Of a stretch of 64,000 nt of DNA, positions 44,226 through 53,456 are shown one piece after another. The position numbers were made by a program, and so were the translations under genes. The stretch spans positions 1-64,000 of the forward strand of contig CASGDQ010000017.1 in NCBI GenBank assembly GCA_949300325.1. Reading direction: 5' to 3'. This DNA is from an uncultured Spirochaetales bacterium (GTDB taxonomy: Bacteria; Spirochaetota; Spirochaetia; Sphaerochaetales; Sphaerochaetaceae). The notes beneath the pieces were generated by a model that saw only the letters and a program-made list of their open reading frames with translations, was not told where the DNA came from and did no database searches. Position 1 is the stretch's first letter, and each line of letters begins with the position of its first letter.

Positions 44226-44255
44226 ATTATAGCCTAAAAACCAAATCCATGTAAA
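44226..44255 (-). promoter_or_regulatory. rplM operon promoter
   Basis: Minus strand TTTACA (44255-44250), 18 bp, perfect TATAAT (44231-44226). Confidence 0.7.
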
Positions 44256-44287
44256 GTACCATGCAGGCAGGAAAAGCAAATGAAATA

Positions 44288-46654
44288 TCAAAGCTTTTCC
44301 AGTTTTGCATAGCTTTCTATGAGCTTCACAACAGAGCCGGAAAAATCCACAGTAAGAACCCTGTTGCCACGCACTTCCGCGATATCGGAGATCACTCCGT
44401 TCCCATAGGAAGGGCTTTTCACCCTGTCGCCGACAGCAAAACCCTGATTCTGCCCTTTTGACACCACCTCCAAGCTGGCATAGGCCTCATTTAGCCGCAC
44501 TTTCCCTTTACTCTCAAATAAGATGTTCATCATGCGGCGTCCTGTATCCCCTTCCATGGAAATGATTGTGCCAATACCGTATATGGAGCTTTTGACCTTC
44601 TGCCCGACCTCAAAGCCTGATTCAGGATTCTTCTTAGGCTTTTTTATGACCTCTACCTTAGCTGCCCATTGAGGTCTGTTCTCAACCTTCCTCTCTTCGC
44701 TCTGATACGATCTGACAACCCTCGATCCGACCGAACCGTAAACATTATAGACCCTGCGGTCGGTCAGGCTCCCGTTATAAAGCTCATGCGGAATATCCTT
44801 TAAAAACCGGCTCGGAGTCTCGATCTGGGACCGTCCCCACTGGAAGCGGGAAAGCGCGTAGGATAGATATAGATATTTGCGCGCACGCGTGATGGCAACA
44901 TAGAATATGCGCCTCTCTTCTTCTATATTATCCTCCTCTGCACCCTGTCCTGGAATAAGCTCATCTTCAAGTCCGACGACAAACACCCTATTGAATTCAA
45001 GCCCTTTGGTGTTGTGCATCGTAATCAGCGTCACCCCTTCACCTTCTTCGATTCCAGTACCTCCTAAAGTGGTGGAATCAAGGGTTATGGACTCAAGATA
45101 ATCATACAGTTTCCTCTCAAGATCCCCTGCTCCGCTTTCAGAAAGAGATCCTCTTAAGGCATCGAGGTTCTCAAGGCGGGACCGGCGTATTGCCGGATCC
45201 TTCTCCTCTTTGTATAAATCCAGCAGCCCCAGGCTGGATATTGCTTTGAAAAGGATCCAGCCAAGATCCATCTGGCCCGATTTGATGTCTTCTTTAATAT
45301 CTTTATAAATGGAAAGAAAGTTAAATGCCCCTTGCTGTGCCTTCGTTTTAACTTCCCTAGTATATTCCTCAAGGCAAAGGATGACATCATCGGAAAAAGA
45401 AAGGATATCCTCAACAGCCTTCGAGCCGATCCCCCGCGCGGGCTTATTGATTATCCTTCTGAAATTCACACTGTCGCGGGAATTGGCAAGCAGGAACAAG
45501 AAAGCGAGGGCATCCTTTATCTCCTCGCGGTCATAGAATCTGAGCGCGCCCACGAGATGGTGAGGGATCCTCTCTCTTGAAAAAGCCTGCTCGAAGGCAA
45601 GCGACTGCGCATTGGTCCTATATATCACAGCGGTATCCGAATAATTCCTGCTGAGCTTTATTATCGCTGCAATCTTCTCCGCCTCATCCCTGTCTCCTGA
45701 GGAAAAAAGCAGCTCGGGCTTGCTGCCATGGACGCCGTTTGCGCTTACAATCGCCTTCTTATGCCTTGATACGTTCTTATCTATCACTGCTGAGGCGATG
45801 GACAATATCTCCTCGGTGCTTCTGTAGTTTTTCTCAAGCTTTATCTCCCTGACATTCTCAAACGAGGATGTGAACGTCAGGATGTTGGATATGTCCGCAC
45901 CCCTGAAGGAATAGATCGACTGGTCATCGTCGCCTACGACGCAAAGCTGGGTATCCTTTCCGACAATCCTTTTCAAAAACTCGAACTGCATGCTGTTGGA
46001 ATCCTGATACTCATCCACCAGAACCAAACGAAAACGTCTGCGGTATTTTTCCGCGACATCCTCATATTCATCGAACAGGCGGACCGTCCGCGATATGAGA
46101 TCGGCAAAATCACAGTTGCCGGTTCTTCTAAGCGCAGCCTCATATCCCCGGTAGACCATACGGAATTGGGGATCGGCAGTAATGGAATTCAGGCGGCTGT
46201 CATCAGGATCGATTCCCATGTCCTTCGCTTTAGAAATGCATTTCTGATAGCCCCTGAGGATTTTCTTATCGACATTGGCAAATGTGTTGGAAAGAAGGGA
46301 AAGGGAATCATCGTCGTCATATATGGAAAAATTATCATCCAGACCGATAAGCGAGCCATGAAGGCGCAGCACATATGCTCCGAACGAATGAAAAGTCCTC
46401 ATCTGCAGAGAAGAAAGATCCATCTCAGGCAGCATCGATTCTATCCTCTCCCTCATCTCATGGGCGGCCTTGTTTGTAAATGTAACAGCCAATATCTGAT
46501 ACGGCCTCAATATGCCGTTCTCAAGATAATAAGCGATCTTACTGGTTATCGTGCGGGTCTTGCCGCTTCCGGCACAGGCAAGCAAAAGGAGATTATGATC
46601 CCTGTCGAGCACAGCCTCCTTCTGCTCGGGATTGAGAGAATCAAGATCAACCAT
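44288..46654 (-). CDS. pcrA: UvrD/PcrA-type DNA helicase
   Basis: 788 residues, superfamily 1A. Motifs in order: 'LACAGSGKTRTITSKIAYY' (Walker A), 'LQMRTFHSFGAYVLRLHG', 'LVLVDEYQDSNSMQ' (Walker B), 'VGDDDQSIYSFRGADISN', 'EKNYRSTEEIL', 'TLITMHNTKGLEFNRVFVVG' and 'ERRIFYVAITRARKYLYLSY'. It translocates 3'-5' and unwinds DNA in repair or replication restart. After about residue 670 come two similar ~50-residue modules, 'VGQKVKSSIYGIGTIISM' and 'VGDRVKSPSYGNGVISDI', resembling a duplicated Tudor-like PcrA tail that binds RNA polymerase. Start overlaps the rimO stop by 8 bp. Confidence 0.93.
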   Translation of the reverse strand: MVDLDSLNPEQKEAVLDRDHNLLLLACAGSGKTRTITSKIAYYLENGILRPYQILAVTFTNKAAHEMRERIESMLPEMDLSSLQMRTFHSFGAYVLRLHGSLIGLDDNFSIYDDDDSLSLLSNTFANVDKKILRGYQKCISKAKDMGIDPDDSRLNSITADPQFRMVYRGYEAALRRTGNCDFADLISRTVRLFDEYEDVAEKYRRRFRLVLVDEYQDSNSMQFEFLKRIVGKDTQLCVVGDDDQSIYSFRGADISNILTFTSSFENVREIKLEKNYRSTEEILSIASAVIDKNVSRHKKAIVSANGVHGSKPELLFSSGDRDEAEKIAAIIKLSRNYSDTAVIYRTNAQSLAFEQAFSRERIPHHLVGALRFYDREEIKDALAFLFLLANSRDSVNFRRIINKPARGIGSKAVEDILSFSDDVILCLEEYTREVKTKAQQGAFNFLSIYKDIKEDIKSGQMDLGWILFKAISSLGLLDLYKEEKDPAIRRSRLENLDALRGSLSESGAGDLERKLYDYLESITLDSTTLGGTGIEEGEGVTLITMHNTKGLEFNRVFVVGLEDELIPGQGAEEDNIEEERRIFYVAITRARKYLYLSYALSRFQWGRSQIETPSRFLKDIPHELYNGSLTDRRVYNVYGSVGSRVVRSYQSEERKVENRPQWAAKVEVIKKPKKNPESGFEVGQKVKSSIYGIGTIISMEGDTGRRMMNILFESKGKVRLNEAYASLEVVSKGQNQGFAVGDRVKSPSYGNGVISDIAEVRGNRVLTVDFSGSVVKLIESYAKLEKL

Positions 46655-47975
46655 CGATCTTCACCGTATCCAGATCAAATCCCATGGTCTTGATCACACG
46701 GACGGTACATACGTCCCCGGGCTTGAGATCCTCCCCTGAGATCACGCATACGCCATCAACTTCAGGAGCCTGGGCATAAATGCGCCCGAAGGCCATCTTC
46801 TCCCCCTCTATCGGCTCTTCAATAATGGCCTTGAAAGCTCGTCCGACAAATCTTTTCATCTGCTCGGAGGAAATGCCATCCTGCAAAGCCTGCAGCTCCT
46901 GCTGCCACTTTGCAGCGATCTTATGAGCCTTATCATGCTCCTTCTTGCCACGCATCTTGTAAGCTGGTGTATCCTCCTCCCTGGAATACAGGAACGAGCC
47001 CATCCAATCGAGGGATGCTTCCTTTACAAACAGCTTCAGATCCTCGAAAGCCTGCTCATCCTCTCCAGGAAAGCCAAGCATCAATGTGGAGCGGATCACC
47101 GCATCTGGAATGGCATCTCTTATCTTTTTGATCAACCCAACGTAGATTGTGCGATCGCCTGTTCTTCCCATAGGACGAAGGACTTTAGGCCAGGAGTGCT
47201 GGAACGGGATATCAAAATAAGGAAGAATCTTATCCCGGGATGCGGTAAGGCCTATCAGATCCATCGGGAAAGTATCCGGATGGATATACAGCATTCTCAG
47301 CACAAAATCCCCTTCAAGCGAGGACAGACGGTCCATGAGCTCGACAAAATGGCTTTTGCCGTCGATATCGAGGCCGTAGGCTCCGAGGTCCTGGGCTATC
47401 ACATTGATTTCATAAATGCCTTCGCTTATGAGCCTTTCCGCCTCTTTTATGATCTTATCCATCGGCCGGCTTCTGAGAGGCCCGCGGATGAGAGGAATAG
47501 CACAGTATGCACAGCAATGGTTGCAGCCTTCGCTGATCTTCAGGAAAGCCGTACGTGGAAAGGACAGAAGGACAAGCCTGTCATCCCTCTCGCAATCAGG
47601 ATCGGGATAAGGATATCTGGCTACCGGACGCTGCCCCTTTTCCACCTTGTCAAGAATTTCCGGAAAACGGGAAAGATCATGATTGCCGAATATGGCATCA
47701 GCCTCCTCCAAATCCATCTCGTCTGCATACCTTTGGGCAAGGCATCCTGCCAGAATTATCTTTGCATGCGGATACATCTGTCTGAAAGAAAGAAGGGTCT
47801 CGATGGATTCTTTCTTCGCATCCTCGATAAAACCGCAGGAATTGACTACGATGATTGAAGCCTTGAGGGGATCATCTGTCCGCTCATAACCGTTTTCAAG
47901 AGCATATGTCAGCAGGATTTCGCTGTCCACCTGGTTCTTAGCGCAACCCAGGCTTTCCAAATAGATCTTTTTCAC
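46647..47975 (-). CDS. rimO: Ribosomal protein S12 methylthiotransferase RimO
   Basis: 442 residues. The N-terminal MTTase domain has three cluster-ligand cysteines in 'ESLGCAKNQVDSE', 'VVNSCGFIEDAKKESI' and 'ILAGCLAQRYADE'. The radical-SAM core has 'ISEGCNHCCAYCAIPLIRG' (CxxxCxxC), and the C-terminal TRAM domain spans the last ~65 residues. It adds a methylthio group to Asp89 of S12 (E. coli numbering). The GTG at 47975 is chosen: a TTGAAA-17-GATAAT promoter ends 8 nt before it, whereas the TTG at 47981 would lie 2 nt from the -10 box. Forms an operon with pcrA. Confidence 0.95.
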   Translation of the reverse strand: MKKIYLESLGCAKNQVDSEILLTYALENGYERTDDPLKASIIVVNSCGFIEDAKKESIETLLSFRQMYPHAKIILAGCLAQRYADEMDLEEADAIFGNHDLSRFPEILDKVEKGQRPVARYPYPDPDCERDDRLVLLSFPRTAFLKISEGCNHCCAYCAIPLIRGPLRSRPMDKIIKEAERLISEGIYEINVIAQDLGAYGLDIDGKSHFVELMDRLSSLEGDFVLRMLYIHPDTFPMDLIGLTASRDKILPYFDIPFQHSWPKVLRPMGRTGDRTIYVGLIKKIRDAIPDAVIRSTLMLGFPGEDEQAFEDLKLFVKEASLDWMGSFLYSREEDTPAYKMRGKKEHDKAHKIAAKWQQELQALQDGISSEQMKRFVGRAFKAIIEEPIEGEKMAFGRIYAQAPEVDGVCVISGEDLKPGDVCTVRVIKTMGFDLDTVKIDG

Positions 47976-47983
47976 AAGCAAAC

Positions 47984-48012
47984 ATTATCATAGGAAGAAA
48001 GATTCTTTTCAA
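47984..48012 (-). promoter_or_regulatory. rimO promoter (leaderless)
   Basis: Minus strand TTGAAA (48012-48007), 17 bp, GATAAT (47989-47984), then 8 nt and GTG at 47975. No ribosome site. Confidence 0.55.
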
Positions 48013-48119
48013 GTGGCACTCCTATCTGCTTATGCTCCGGCAGAGGCATCAATACCATGTTTTTTTTCATTAAAAAGGAAGAAAAACCTTTTTCCTTTTT
48101 ATCCCGTACATGTGAAAAG

Positions 48120-48150
48120 TTGACAGCCTAAACCAATTCCTGTATATAAT
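48120..48150 (+). promoter_or_regulatory. opp operon promoter
   Basis: TTGACA (48120-48125), 17 bp, TATATA (48143-48148), overlapping TATAAT at 48145-48150. It would give a leader of about 80 nt before oppB. Confidence 0.6.
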
Positions 48151-48177
48151 TGACTATTAGTTCGAAAATTTGGTTAG

Positions 48178-48209
48178 ACCTGAAAAAATTTAGGGATGCT
48201 CAGGTTTTA
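48178..48209 (+). promoter_or_regulatory. Attenuator-like hairpin in opp leader
   Basis: ACCTGA/TCAGGT 6-bp stem with a 16-nt loop followed by TTTTA, between the promoter and the oppB ribosome site. Weak as a terminator. Confidence 0.3.
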
Positions 48210-48234
48210 TAGCTAAAAGTATAAGGAGTTGCCG

Positions 48235-49167
48235 ATGACAAAATACATCATCAAGCGGCTTCTGGGCATGATCCCAACGATGCTGATCATAATCACACTC
48301 AGCTTCTTCATCGTCAGAATCGCACCAGGCGGTCCGTTTGACGGAGAAAGGGCCCTTCCCGAAGTCGTAAAAAAGAACATCGAGGCAAAGTACCACTTTG
48401 ACGAGCCATTACCGAAACAGTACGCCAGATACATGCTTGACATCCTAAGAGGGGATTTGGGGCCATCCTATAAATATAAGGATCATGACGTGAATTATCT
48501 GATAGGCAATTCCCTGCCCAATTCAATCGTTCTCGGAAGCATGGCAATGGCGGTCGCGCTCATTTTCGGCATATCATTAGGGATAATAGCGGCTGTTAAA
48601 CAGAATACGGTGCTGGATTACATACCTATGGCCTTGGCCGCCCTGGGGCTGTCGGTGCCGCTTTTCGTCATAGGGCCGCTATTGCAGAACATCTTCACCA
48701 TGCAGCTCAAGTGGTTTCCGACCACCGGATGGTTCATGGACGGGCAGGCGCCATGGACGACAGCAGTCCTGCCGGTTATAGCGCTTTCCTTCGCCTATTA
48801 TGCAGATATTGCGCGACTGACAAGAAGCAGCATGCTCGAGACCCTCAGAAGCGATTATATCCGCACGGCAAAAGCCAAGGGGATGAAGAACAGCACGATA
48901 ATATTCAAGCATGCCATGAAAGGTGCGATGCTGCCGGTAGTATCATATCTCGGACCGGCCTTCGCAGGCATCCTCACCGGCAGTATCGTCGTGGAGCAGG
49001 TATTCATCGTTCCCGGACTTGGAAAGTTCTTCGTCCAAAGCTCCTTCAACCGCGACTACACACTCATCGTCGGCGTAGTCATCGTATATTCCGCAATTCT
49101 CGTCGTGATGAACTTCATTGTCGACATCATATATGCGCAGCTTGATCCCAGGATCACGTACAAATAA
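48235..49167 (+). CDS. oppB: Oligopeptide ABC transporter permease OppB
   Basis: 310 residues. It begins 'MTKYIIKRLLGMIPTMLIII', the usual OppB/DppB start, followed by 'SFFIVRIAPGGPF' and six helices. The EAA loop reads 'RTAKAKGMKNSTIIFKH' near residue 220, and the C-terminal 'GSIVVEQVFIVPGLGKFF' is typical. It forms the inner-membrane channel with OppC. AAGGAG lies 7 nt before the ATG at 48235; the TTG two codons earlier is rejected. First gene of oppBCDF. Confidence 0.95.
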   Translation: MTKYIIKRLLGMIPTMLIIITLSFFIVRIAPGGPFDGERALPEVVKKNIEAKYHFDEPLPKQYARYMLDILRGDLGPSYKYKDHDVNYLIGNSLPNSIVLGSMAMAVALIFGISLGIIAAVKQNTVLDYIPMALAALGLSVPLFVIGPLLQNIFTMQLKWFPTTGWFMDGQAPWTTAVLPVIALSFAYYADIARLTRSSMLETLRSDYIRTAKAKGMKNSTIIFKHAMKGAMLPVVSYLGPAFAGILTGSIVVEQVFIVPGLGKFFVQSSFNRDYTLIVGVVIVYSAILVVMNFIVDIIYAQLDPRITYK

Positions 49168-49181
49168 GGTGGAGGGAGAAA

Positions 49182-50783
49182 GTGAAACTGTTCAGAAGAA
49201 GAAAACTCGTTGCGACAAACGAATTCAACCAGACCATAGAAGGGACCAGCCTGACAAAAGAAGCCTGGAAAAGGCTGAAGAAAAACAAGCTTGCCGTCGT
49301 CGGCATGGTGATCGTAATCATATATTCGATACTTGCGCTCGCAGCCCCGATCCTTCCGATCTATCCTTATGACGAGGCCATTACAGACCATAAGAACCTC
49401 TCTCCTTCCCTTACAAAAACAAGCGGGGAGCTGATGCTTGAGCAGAACAAGAAAAACCTGTATTTCAAGGCATGGAGAGCTGGGACGCTTGTGGTGACCC
49501 CTGAAGAGGATGCCCAGATAAGGCAATGGATACAGGATGCGAAGACAAACAAGGTCTGGAACCTGCTATATGCCGAAGGAGAGAAGCAGCTTGCAGAAGG
49601 AACGTTCGAATTCAGCGCCTCCGACCTCAAGCAGCTTGAAAGGATACAGAGCAAAATCGACAACGACATCCAGATCACAATATCAAAGCTCTACTATGTC
49701 GACCAGAACGGAAAGAAGATCAATCTCGATAAGGCAGACTATGATACCCTGCTTCCGATCTATGCAAGCCTGATCGGTGCGGATCAGCAGGTGCTCGAGC
49801 AGAGCCTTTATTCAGAAGTGAGAACCGCGGTATCCAACGAGCTCAAGACAAACGACAGCACCTTAAGCGGTTCGGATCTCGAAACCGCTGTCGATTTCGA
49901 GATGGACAGCATCGGAGACGATGGGTTCAAGCAGAAAGCCACAATCAACCTGCTAGCATACATAGAGCAGCTTGAGAAGAGAAACGCACAGAAGCTCATC
50001 GAGCAGATGAATACAGCCGGAGAAATCGAATTCCCGTACAAAGGGCACCTTGATCTCGACGGGGGCATCAGCGTGGACATCAAAGCTACAAAGATGCATG
50101 AAAGAAAGTATTATCTCGGCACCGACTATCTCGGCAGGGACCTCCTTTCGAGGATCATCTACGGCGGACAGGTATCGATCGCCATCGGCCTTGTTGGAAC
50201 CATCGCCTCTGTGTTCATCGGCATCCTTGTCGGCGCCATTGCCGGATACAAGGGCGGCAAGGTGGACTACTATCTCATGAGGCTTGTAGATGTCATGTAC
50301 GGCCTGCCCTACATGCTGCTGGTAATAATCTGCATGGCGATCTTCGGACGCAACCTGCTCAATCTGTTCCTTGCCCTGGCCTTGGTCTCGTGGCTTACCA
50401 TCTCGCGCATGGTGCGCGGCCAGATCATGAGCCTCAAGAACCAGGAGTACGTTGAAGCCGCAAAAAGCATGGGTGCAAGCACCATGCACATCATCTTCCG
50501 CCACATGATCCCCAACTCGCTTTCTGTGATCATCGTATATTCCACAATCAGGATACCAGGCTTCATAATGCAGGAATCGTTCCTTTCGTTCCTCGGGCTC
50601 GGAGTTCAGGCGCCATATGCATCATGGGGATCTCTAATCGGCGATGCTGTAGATTCGATGACGCTCTATCCATGGAAGCTGATCTTCCCATCCATCGTCA
50701 TGATCACGTTCCTTTTTGCGATGAACTTTTTAGGCGACGGATTGAGAGATGCTTTCGATCCCCAGAGCAAGAACCAGCTTTAA
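49182..50783 (+). CDS. oppC: OppC permease with large extracytoplasmic insertion
   Basis: 533 residues, whereas OppC is normally about 300. Residues 1-56 hold the cytoplasmic start and helix 1 ('LAVVGMVIVIIYSILALAAP'). After 'YDEAITDHKNLSPSL', about 220 residues of hydrophilic, Lys/Asp/Gln-rich, largely helical sequence intervene before the family core resumes at 'YYLGTDYLGRDLLSRIIYGG'. Then follow five helices and the EAA loop 'YVEAAKSMGASTMHIIFRH'. By topology the insertion lies in the periplasm, where it could contact the binding protein OppA. 14 bp after oppB. Confidence 0.93.
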   Translation: MKLFRRRKLVATNEFNQTIEGTSLTKEAWKRLKKNKLAVVGMVIVIIYSILALAAPILPIYPYDEAITDHKNLSPSLTKTSGELMLEQNKKNLYFKAWRAGTLVVTPEEDAQIRQWIQDAKTNKVWNLLYAEGEKQLAEGTFEFSASDLKQLERIQSKIDNDIQITISKLYYVDQNGKKINLDKADYDTLLPIYASLIGADQQVLEQSLYSEVRTAVSNELKTNDSTLSGSDLETAVDFEMDSIGDDGFKQKATINLLAYIEQLEKRNAQKLIEQMNTAGEIEFPYKGHLDLDGGISVDIKATKMHERKYYLGTDYLGRDLLSRIIYGGQVSIAIGLVGTIASVFIGILVGAIAGYKGGKVDYYLMRLVDVMYGLPYMLLVIICMAIFGRNLLNLFLALALVSWLTISRMVRGQIMSLKNQEYVEAAKSMGASTMHIIFRHMIPNSLSVIIVYSTIRIPGFIMQESFLSFLGLGVQAPYASWGSLIGDAVDSMTLYPWKLIFPSIVMITFLFAMNFLGDGLRDAFDPQSKNQL

Positions 50784-50792
50784 GGAGACGAG

Positions 50793-51830
50793 ATGAAAGA
50801 CTTTGAAAAAGAAAAAGTGATATTGGAAGTAAAGAACCTCCAGACCTATTTCAAAACGGATGCAGGCATCGTCAAAGCTGTCGATGGCGTTTCCTTCATA
50901 GTCCATGAAGGCGAGACTGTGGGGCTGGTAGGAGAATCCGGATGCGGCAAGAGCGTCACAAACCTCTCCATAATGCGCCTCGTTCCATCCCCTCCCGGAA
51001 AGATAGTCGGAGGAGAGGTCGTTTACGGAGGCACGGACATACTGAAGCTGAGTGAAAAGGACCTCAGGCAGATCAGGGGAAACAAGATTTCCATGATCTT
51101 CCAGGATCCGATGACCAGCCTCAACCCGTTTTTAAAGATTTCTACACAGATGATAGAGACGATCCGGCTGCATCAGGACATGACCAAGCAGCAGGCAAGG
51201 GAAAGGGCTGTGCACATGCTCTCTCTTGTAGGCATCCCCTCGCCTGAAAAAAGGATCGACTGCTATCCGCACCAGTTCTCTGGAGGAATGAGGCAGCGCG
51301 TAATGATTGCGATGGCTCTAAGCTGCAATGCTGAGCTTCTGATCGCCGACGAGCCGACCACAGCCCTCGATGTGACCATACAGGCGCAGATTCTCGAGCT
51401 GATCAAGAAATTGAGCCAGCAGTTCAAGACCGCCGTCATATTGATCACGCACGATCTCGGTGTTGTTGCAGGAATGTGCGACAAGGTATGCGTCATGTAT
51501 GCCGGACGCATAGTCGAGCATGCCCCGACCGATGAGCTGTTTGAAAACCATCTTCATCCATACACGGAGGGCCTGATCGCTTCTGTGCCGAAACTCGATG
51601 GGCCGAAAGGCGAAAAGCTCTTTTCAATCGAAGGCCAGCCGCCAAACGTGATAGATCTCCCACCCTGCTGCCCGTTCCATCCCAGATGCCATAAGGCTAT
51701 GGATGTATGCAGATGCGCTTATCCACCGGAAAAGGCCATCAGTGAGAGCCACAGCGTATCATGCTGGCTCTACGCCGATGAGAAGGAAATCGCAGCCAAG
51801 CTCAAGGAGGCAAAGAATGCAAGAACATGA
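50793..51830 (+). CDS. oppD: Oligopeptide ABC transporter ATPase OppD
   Basis: 345 residues. It has Walker A 'LVGESGCGKSVTNLSIM', Q-loop 'ISMIFQDPMTSLNPF', ABC signature 'FSGGMRQRVMIAMAL', Walker B 'LLIADEPTTALDVT' and 'ILITHDLGVVAGMCD'. The C-terminal oligopeptide-transport extension contains 'CCPFHPRCHKAMDVCRCAYP' with the four-Cys iron-sulfur cluster pattern known from this subfamily. It powers peptide import with OppF. 9 bp after oppC. Confidence 0.96.
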   Translation: MKDFEKEKVILEVKNLQTYFKTDAGIVKAVDGVSFIVHEGETVGLVGESGCGKSVTNLSIMRLVPSPPGKIVGGEVVYGGTDILKLSEKDLRQIRGNKISMIFQDPMTSLNPFLKISTQMIETIRLHQDMTKQQARERAVHMLSLVGIPSPEKRIDCYPHQFSGGMRQRVMIAMALSCNAELLIADEPTTALDVTIQAQILELIKKLSQQFKTAVILITHDLGVVAGMCDKVCVMYAGRIVEHAPTDELFENHLHPYTEGLIASVPKLDGPKGEKLFSIEGQPPNVIDLPPCCPFHPRCHKAMDVCRCAYPPEKAISESHSVSCWLYADEKEIAAKLKEAKNART

Positions 51831-52851
51831 AATAATCCTTGAAGTAAAGGATCTCAAGCAGCATTTCCCCATCGACAACGGTGGAATATTCAAGAAGCAG
51901 ATAGGCGCCATCCGTGCTGTCGACGGAATTTCGTTCACTGTCAGGAAAGGAGAGACGCTTGGAATCGTAGGAGAATCAGGATGCGGAAAAAGCACCACGG
52001 TGCGCTCCATCGCGCAGCTTTATAAGCCTACTTCCGGGCAGGTGCTCTTCCATGGCGTGGACCTCTGCACTGCAGATAAGAGCACCCTTTTGAAGGAAAG
52101 GCGCAACATACAGATGATCTTCCAGGATCCGTATGCCTCCCTTGATCCCAGAATGACTGTGCGCACAATCATCGCAGAGCCTCTGAGAATCTACAACAAA
52201 AGAGGCCTGCTCGACCACAAGTGGACCGATGACGAGATCGAGGACAGGATAGAGGAGCTCATGGAGAAAGTTGGGCTCAACAAGCTGTTCAAGAACCGCT
52301 ACCCACATGAATTCTCCGGCGGGCAGAGGCAGAGGATCGGGATTGCAAGGGCTTTGGCGCTCAATCCGGAGATCATTCTCGCCGACGAGCCTGTCAGCGC
52401 CCTCGACGTGTCCATCCAGGCGCAGATACTGAACCTCATCTCGGATCTGCAGAAAGATCTGGGGATAACCTTCATATTCATCGCCCATGACCTCGGAGTC
52501 ATCCAGCATATATCCCACCGCGTGGTGGTCATGTATCTTGGAAAGATCATGGAGATCAGCCAAAGTGAGGAGCTCTATTCAAATCCGAAGCATCCATACA
52601 CTGAAGCGCTGCTTTCGGCAGCCCCGATTCCAGATCCGAAGGTCGAAAGGAACCGCCAGAGGATCGTCTTGGAAGGAGATGTGCCAAGTCCCGACAAGGA
52701 AAGGAACGGCTGCTACTTCTATGACAGATGCCCGCATAAGATGGAATACTGCTCATGCCATATTCCTCCGATGTTCAAGGTCGGAGACGACCACGAGGTC
52801 GCGTGCTGGCTGTATGACAGCACGGACCGTTCAAAGGAAAAGGCGGAATAA
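51817..52851 (+). CDS. oppF: Oligopeptide ABC transporter ATPase OppF
   Basis: 344 residues from the ATG at 51817, which overlaps the oppD end by 14 bp and has AAGGAGG upstream. Motifs: 'IVGESGCGKSTTVRSIAQL', 'IQMIFQDPYASLDPRMTV', 'FSGGQRQRIGIARALALN', 'ILADEPVSALDVSIQAQ' and 'IFIAHDLGVIQHISHR'. The Cys-rich tail 'CYFYDRCPHKMEYCSC' matches the OppF/DppF extension. The asymmetric partner of OppD. Confidence 0.96.
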   Translation: MQEHEIILEVKDLKQHFPIDNGGIFKKQIGAIRAVDGISFTVRKGETLGIVGESGCGKSTTVRSIAQLYKPTSGQVLFHGVDLCTADKSTLLKERRNIQMIFQDPYASLDPRMTVRTIIAEPLRIYNKRGLLDHKWTDDEIEDRIEELMEKVGLNKLFKNRYPHEFSGGQRQRIGIARALALNPEIILADEPVSALDVSIQAQILNLISDLQKDLGITFIFIAHDLGVIQHISHRVVVMYLGKIMEISQSEELYSNPKHPYTEALLSAAPIPDPKVERNRQRIVLEGDVPSPDKERNGCYFYDRCPHKMEYCSCHIPPMFKVGDDHEVACWLYDSTDRSKEKAE

Positions 52852-52863
52852 GATGATTATGCT

Positions 52864-52892
52864 CCTTCCCTCCGGGGAAGGATTTTTTTTTC
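52864..52892 (+). terminator. Terminator of oppBCDF
   Basis: CCTTCCC/GGGAAGG perfect 7-bp stem with TCCG loop followed by a long T-run, 13 bp after oppF. Confidence 0.85.
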
Positions 52893-52913
52893 AGATGGAT
52901 TTTTATGAAAATA

Positions 52914-53450
52914 TCAGGAATCGAATCTTTCGGACTTCATCGGAAGCCCGGTGAAGCCGGATAAGAGGGAAGCGTTGCGCTCCGCTTTCACCCCGCCCTT
53001 ACGCTCGCCGATGATCTCCAGATTCTCCCTCTTGTCCTCATCTTTCAGTTTCAGATAGAAAACGATCTGACGGGGATGCTTCCAGCTGGGTTTTGTAGCC
53101 AGAGCAGAATCATCGGGAATGCCTTTTAGAAAAAAGCCTATCCTGATTTCCTCAACATCATCATAAGACAGGCATCTTGTACGGAAAAACGGCCCGAGCC
53201 CAGCCTTATATGTTATTTTCCTTGTATTGTTGTCGAAAACCCATTCATCGCGGAGGAATGCTGAAAAAAGCAGGACCAGCATCAAAATGCATGGAATGAT
53301 CAGAAACGGATCCCTGGACCCTTCCAAAAGAACCGAAACAAGCCCAGAAGCAAGCACTATTGCAAAAAAAAGACATATGGACCTGAAAAACGGCGTCGGG
53401 CCATACACCGCCTTTTCGCTTTTCAGTACCATCAGATCATATGTGAACAT
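52914..53450 (-). CDS. Two-helix membrane protein with PH-like domain
   Basis: 178 residues. A short basic N-terminus is followed by two hydrophobic segments ('SICLFFAIVLASGLVSVLL' and 'FLIIPCILMLVLLFSAFL') and a ~100-residue soluble beta-rich part beginning 'EWVFDNNTRKITYKAG', which resembles the bacterial PH-like domains that follow a helical hairpin. I do not recognise a named family. It lies between oppF and a metallopeptidase-like gene, transcribed from its own promoter (TTGAAA-17-CATAAT) with the ATG 6 nt after the -10 box. Confidence 0.6.
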   Translation of the reverse strand: MFTYDLMVLKSEKAVYGPTPFFRSICLFFAIVLASGLVSVLLEGSRDPFLIIPCILMLVLLFSAFLRDEWVFDNNTRKITYKAGLGPFFRTRCLSYDDVEEIRIGFFLKGIPDDSALATKPSWKHPRQIVFYLKLKDEDKRENLEIIGERKGGVKAERNASLLSGFTGLPMKSERFDS

Positions 53451-53456
53451 ATGTTG

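Noticed and set aside
46923-47858. 311-codon open frame antisense to rimO
   Set aside because: rimO has all family motifs; the antisense frame shows none.
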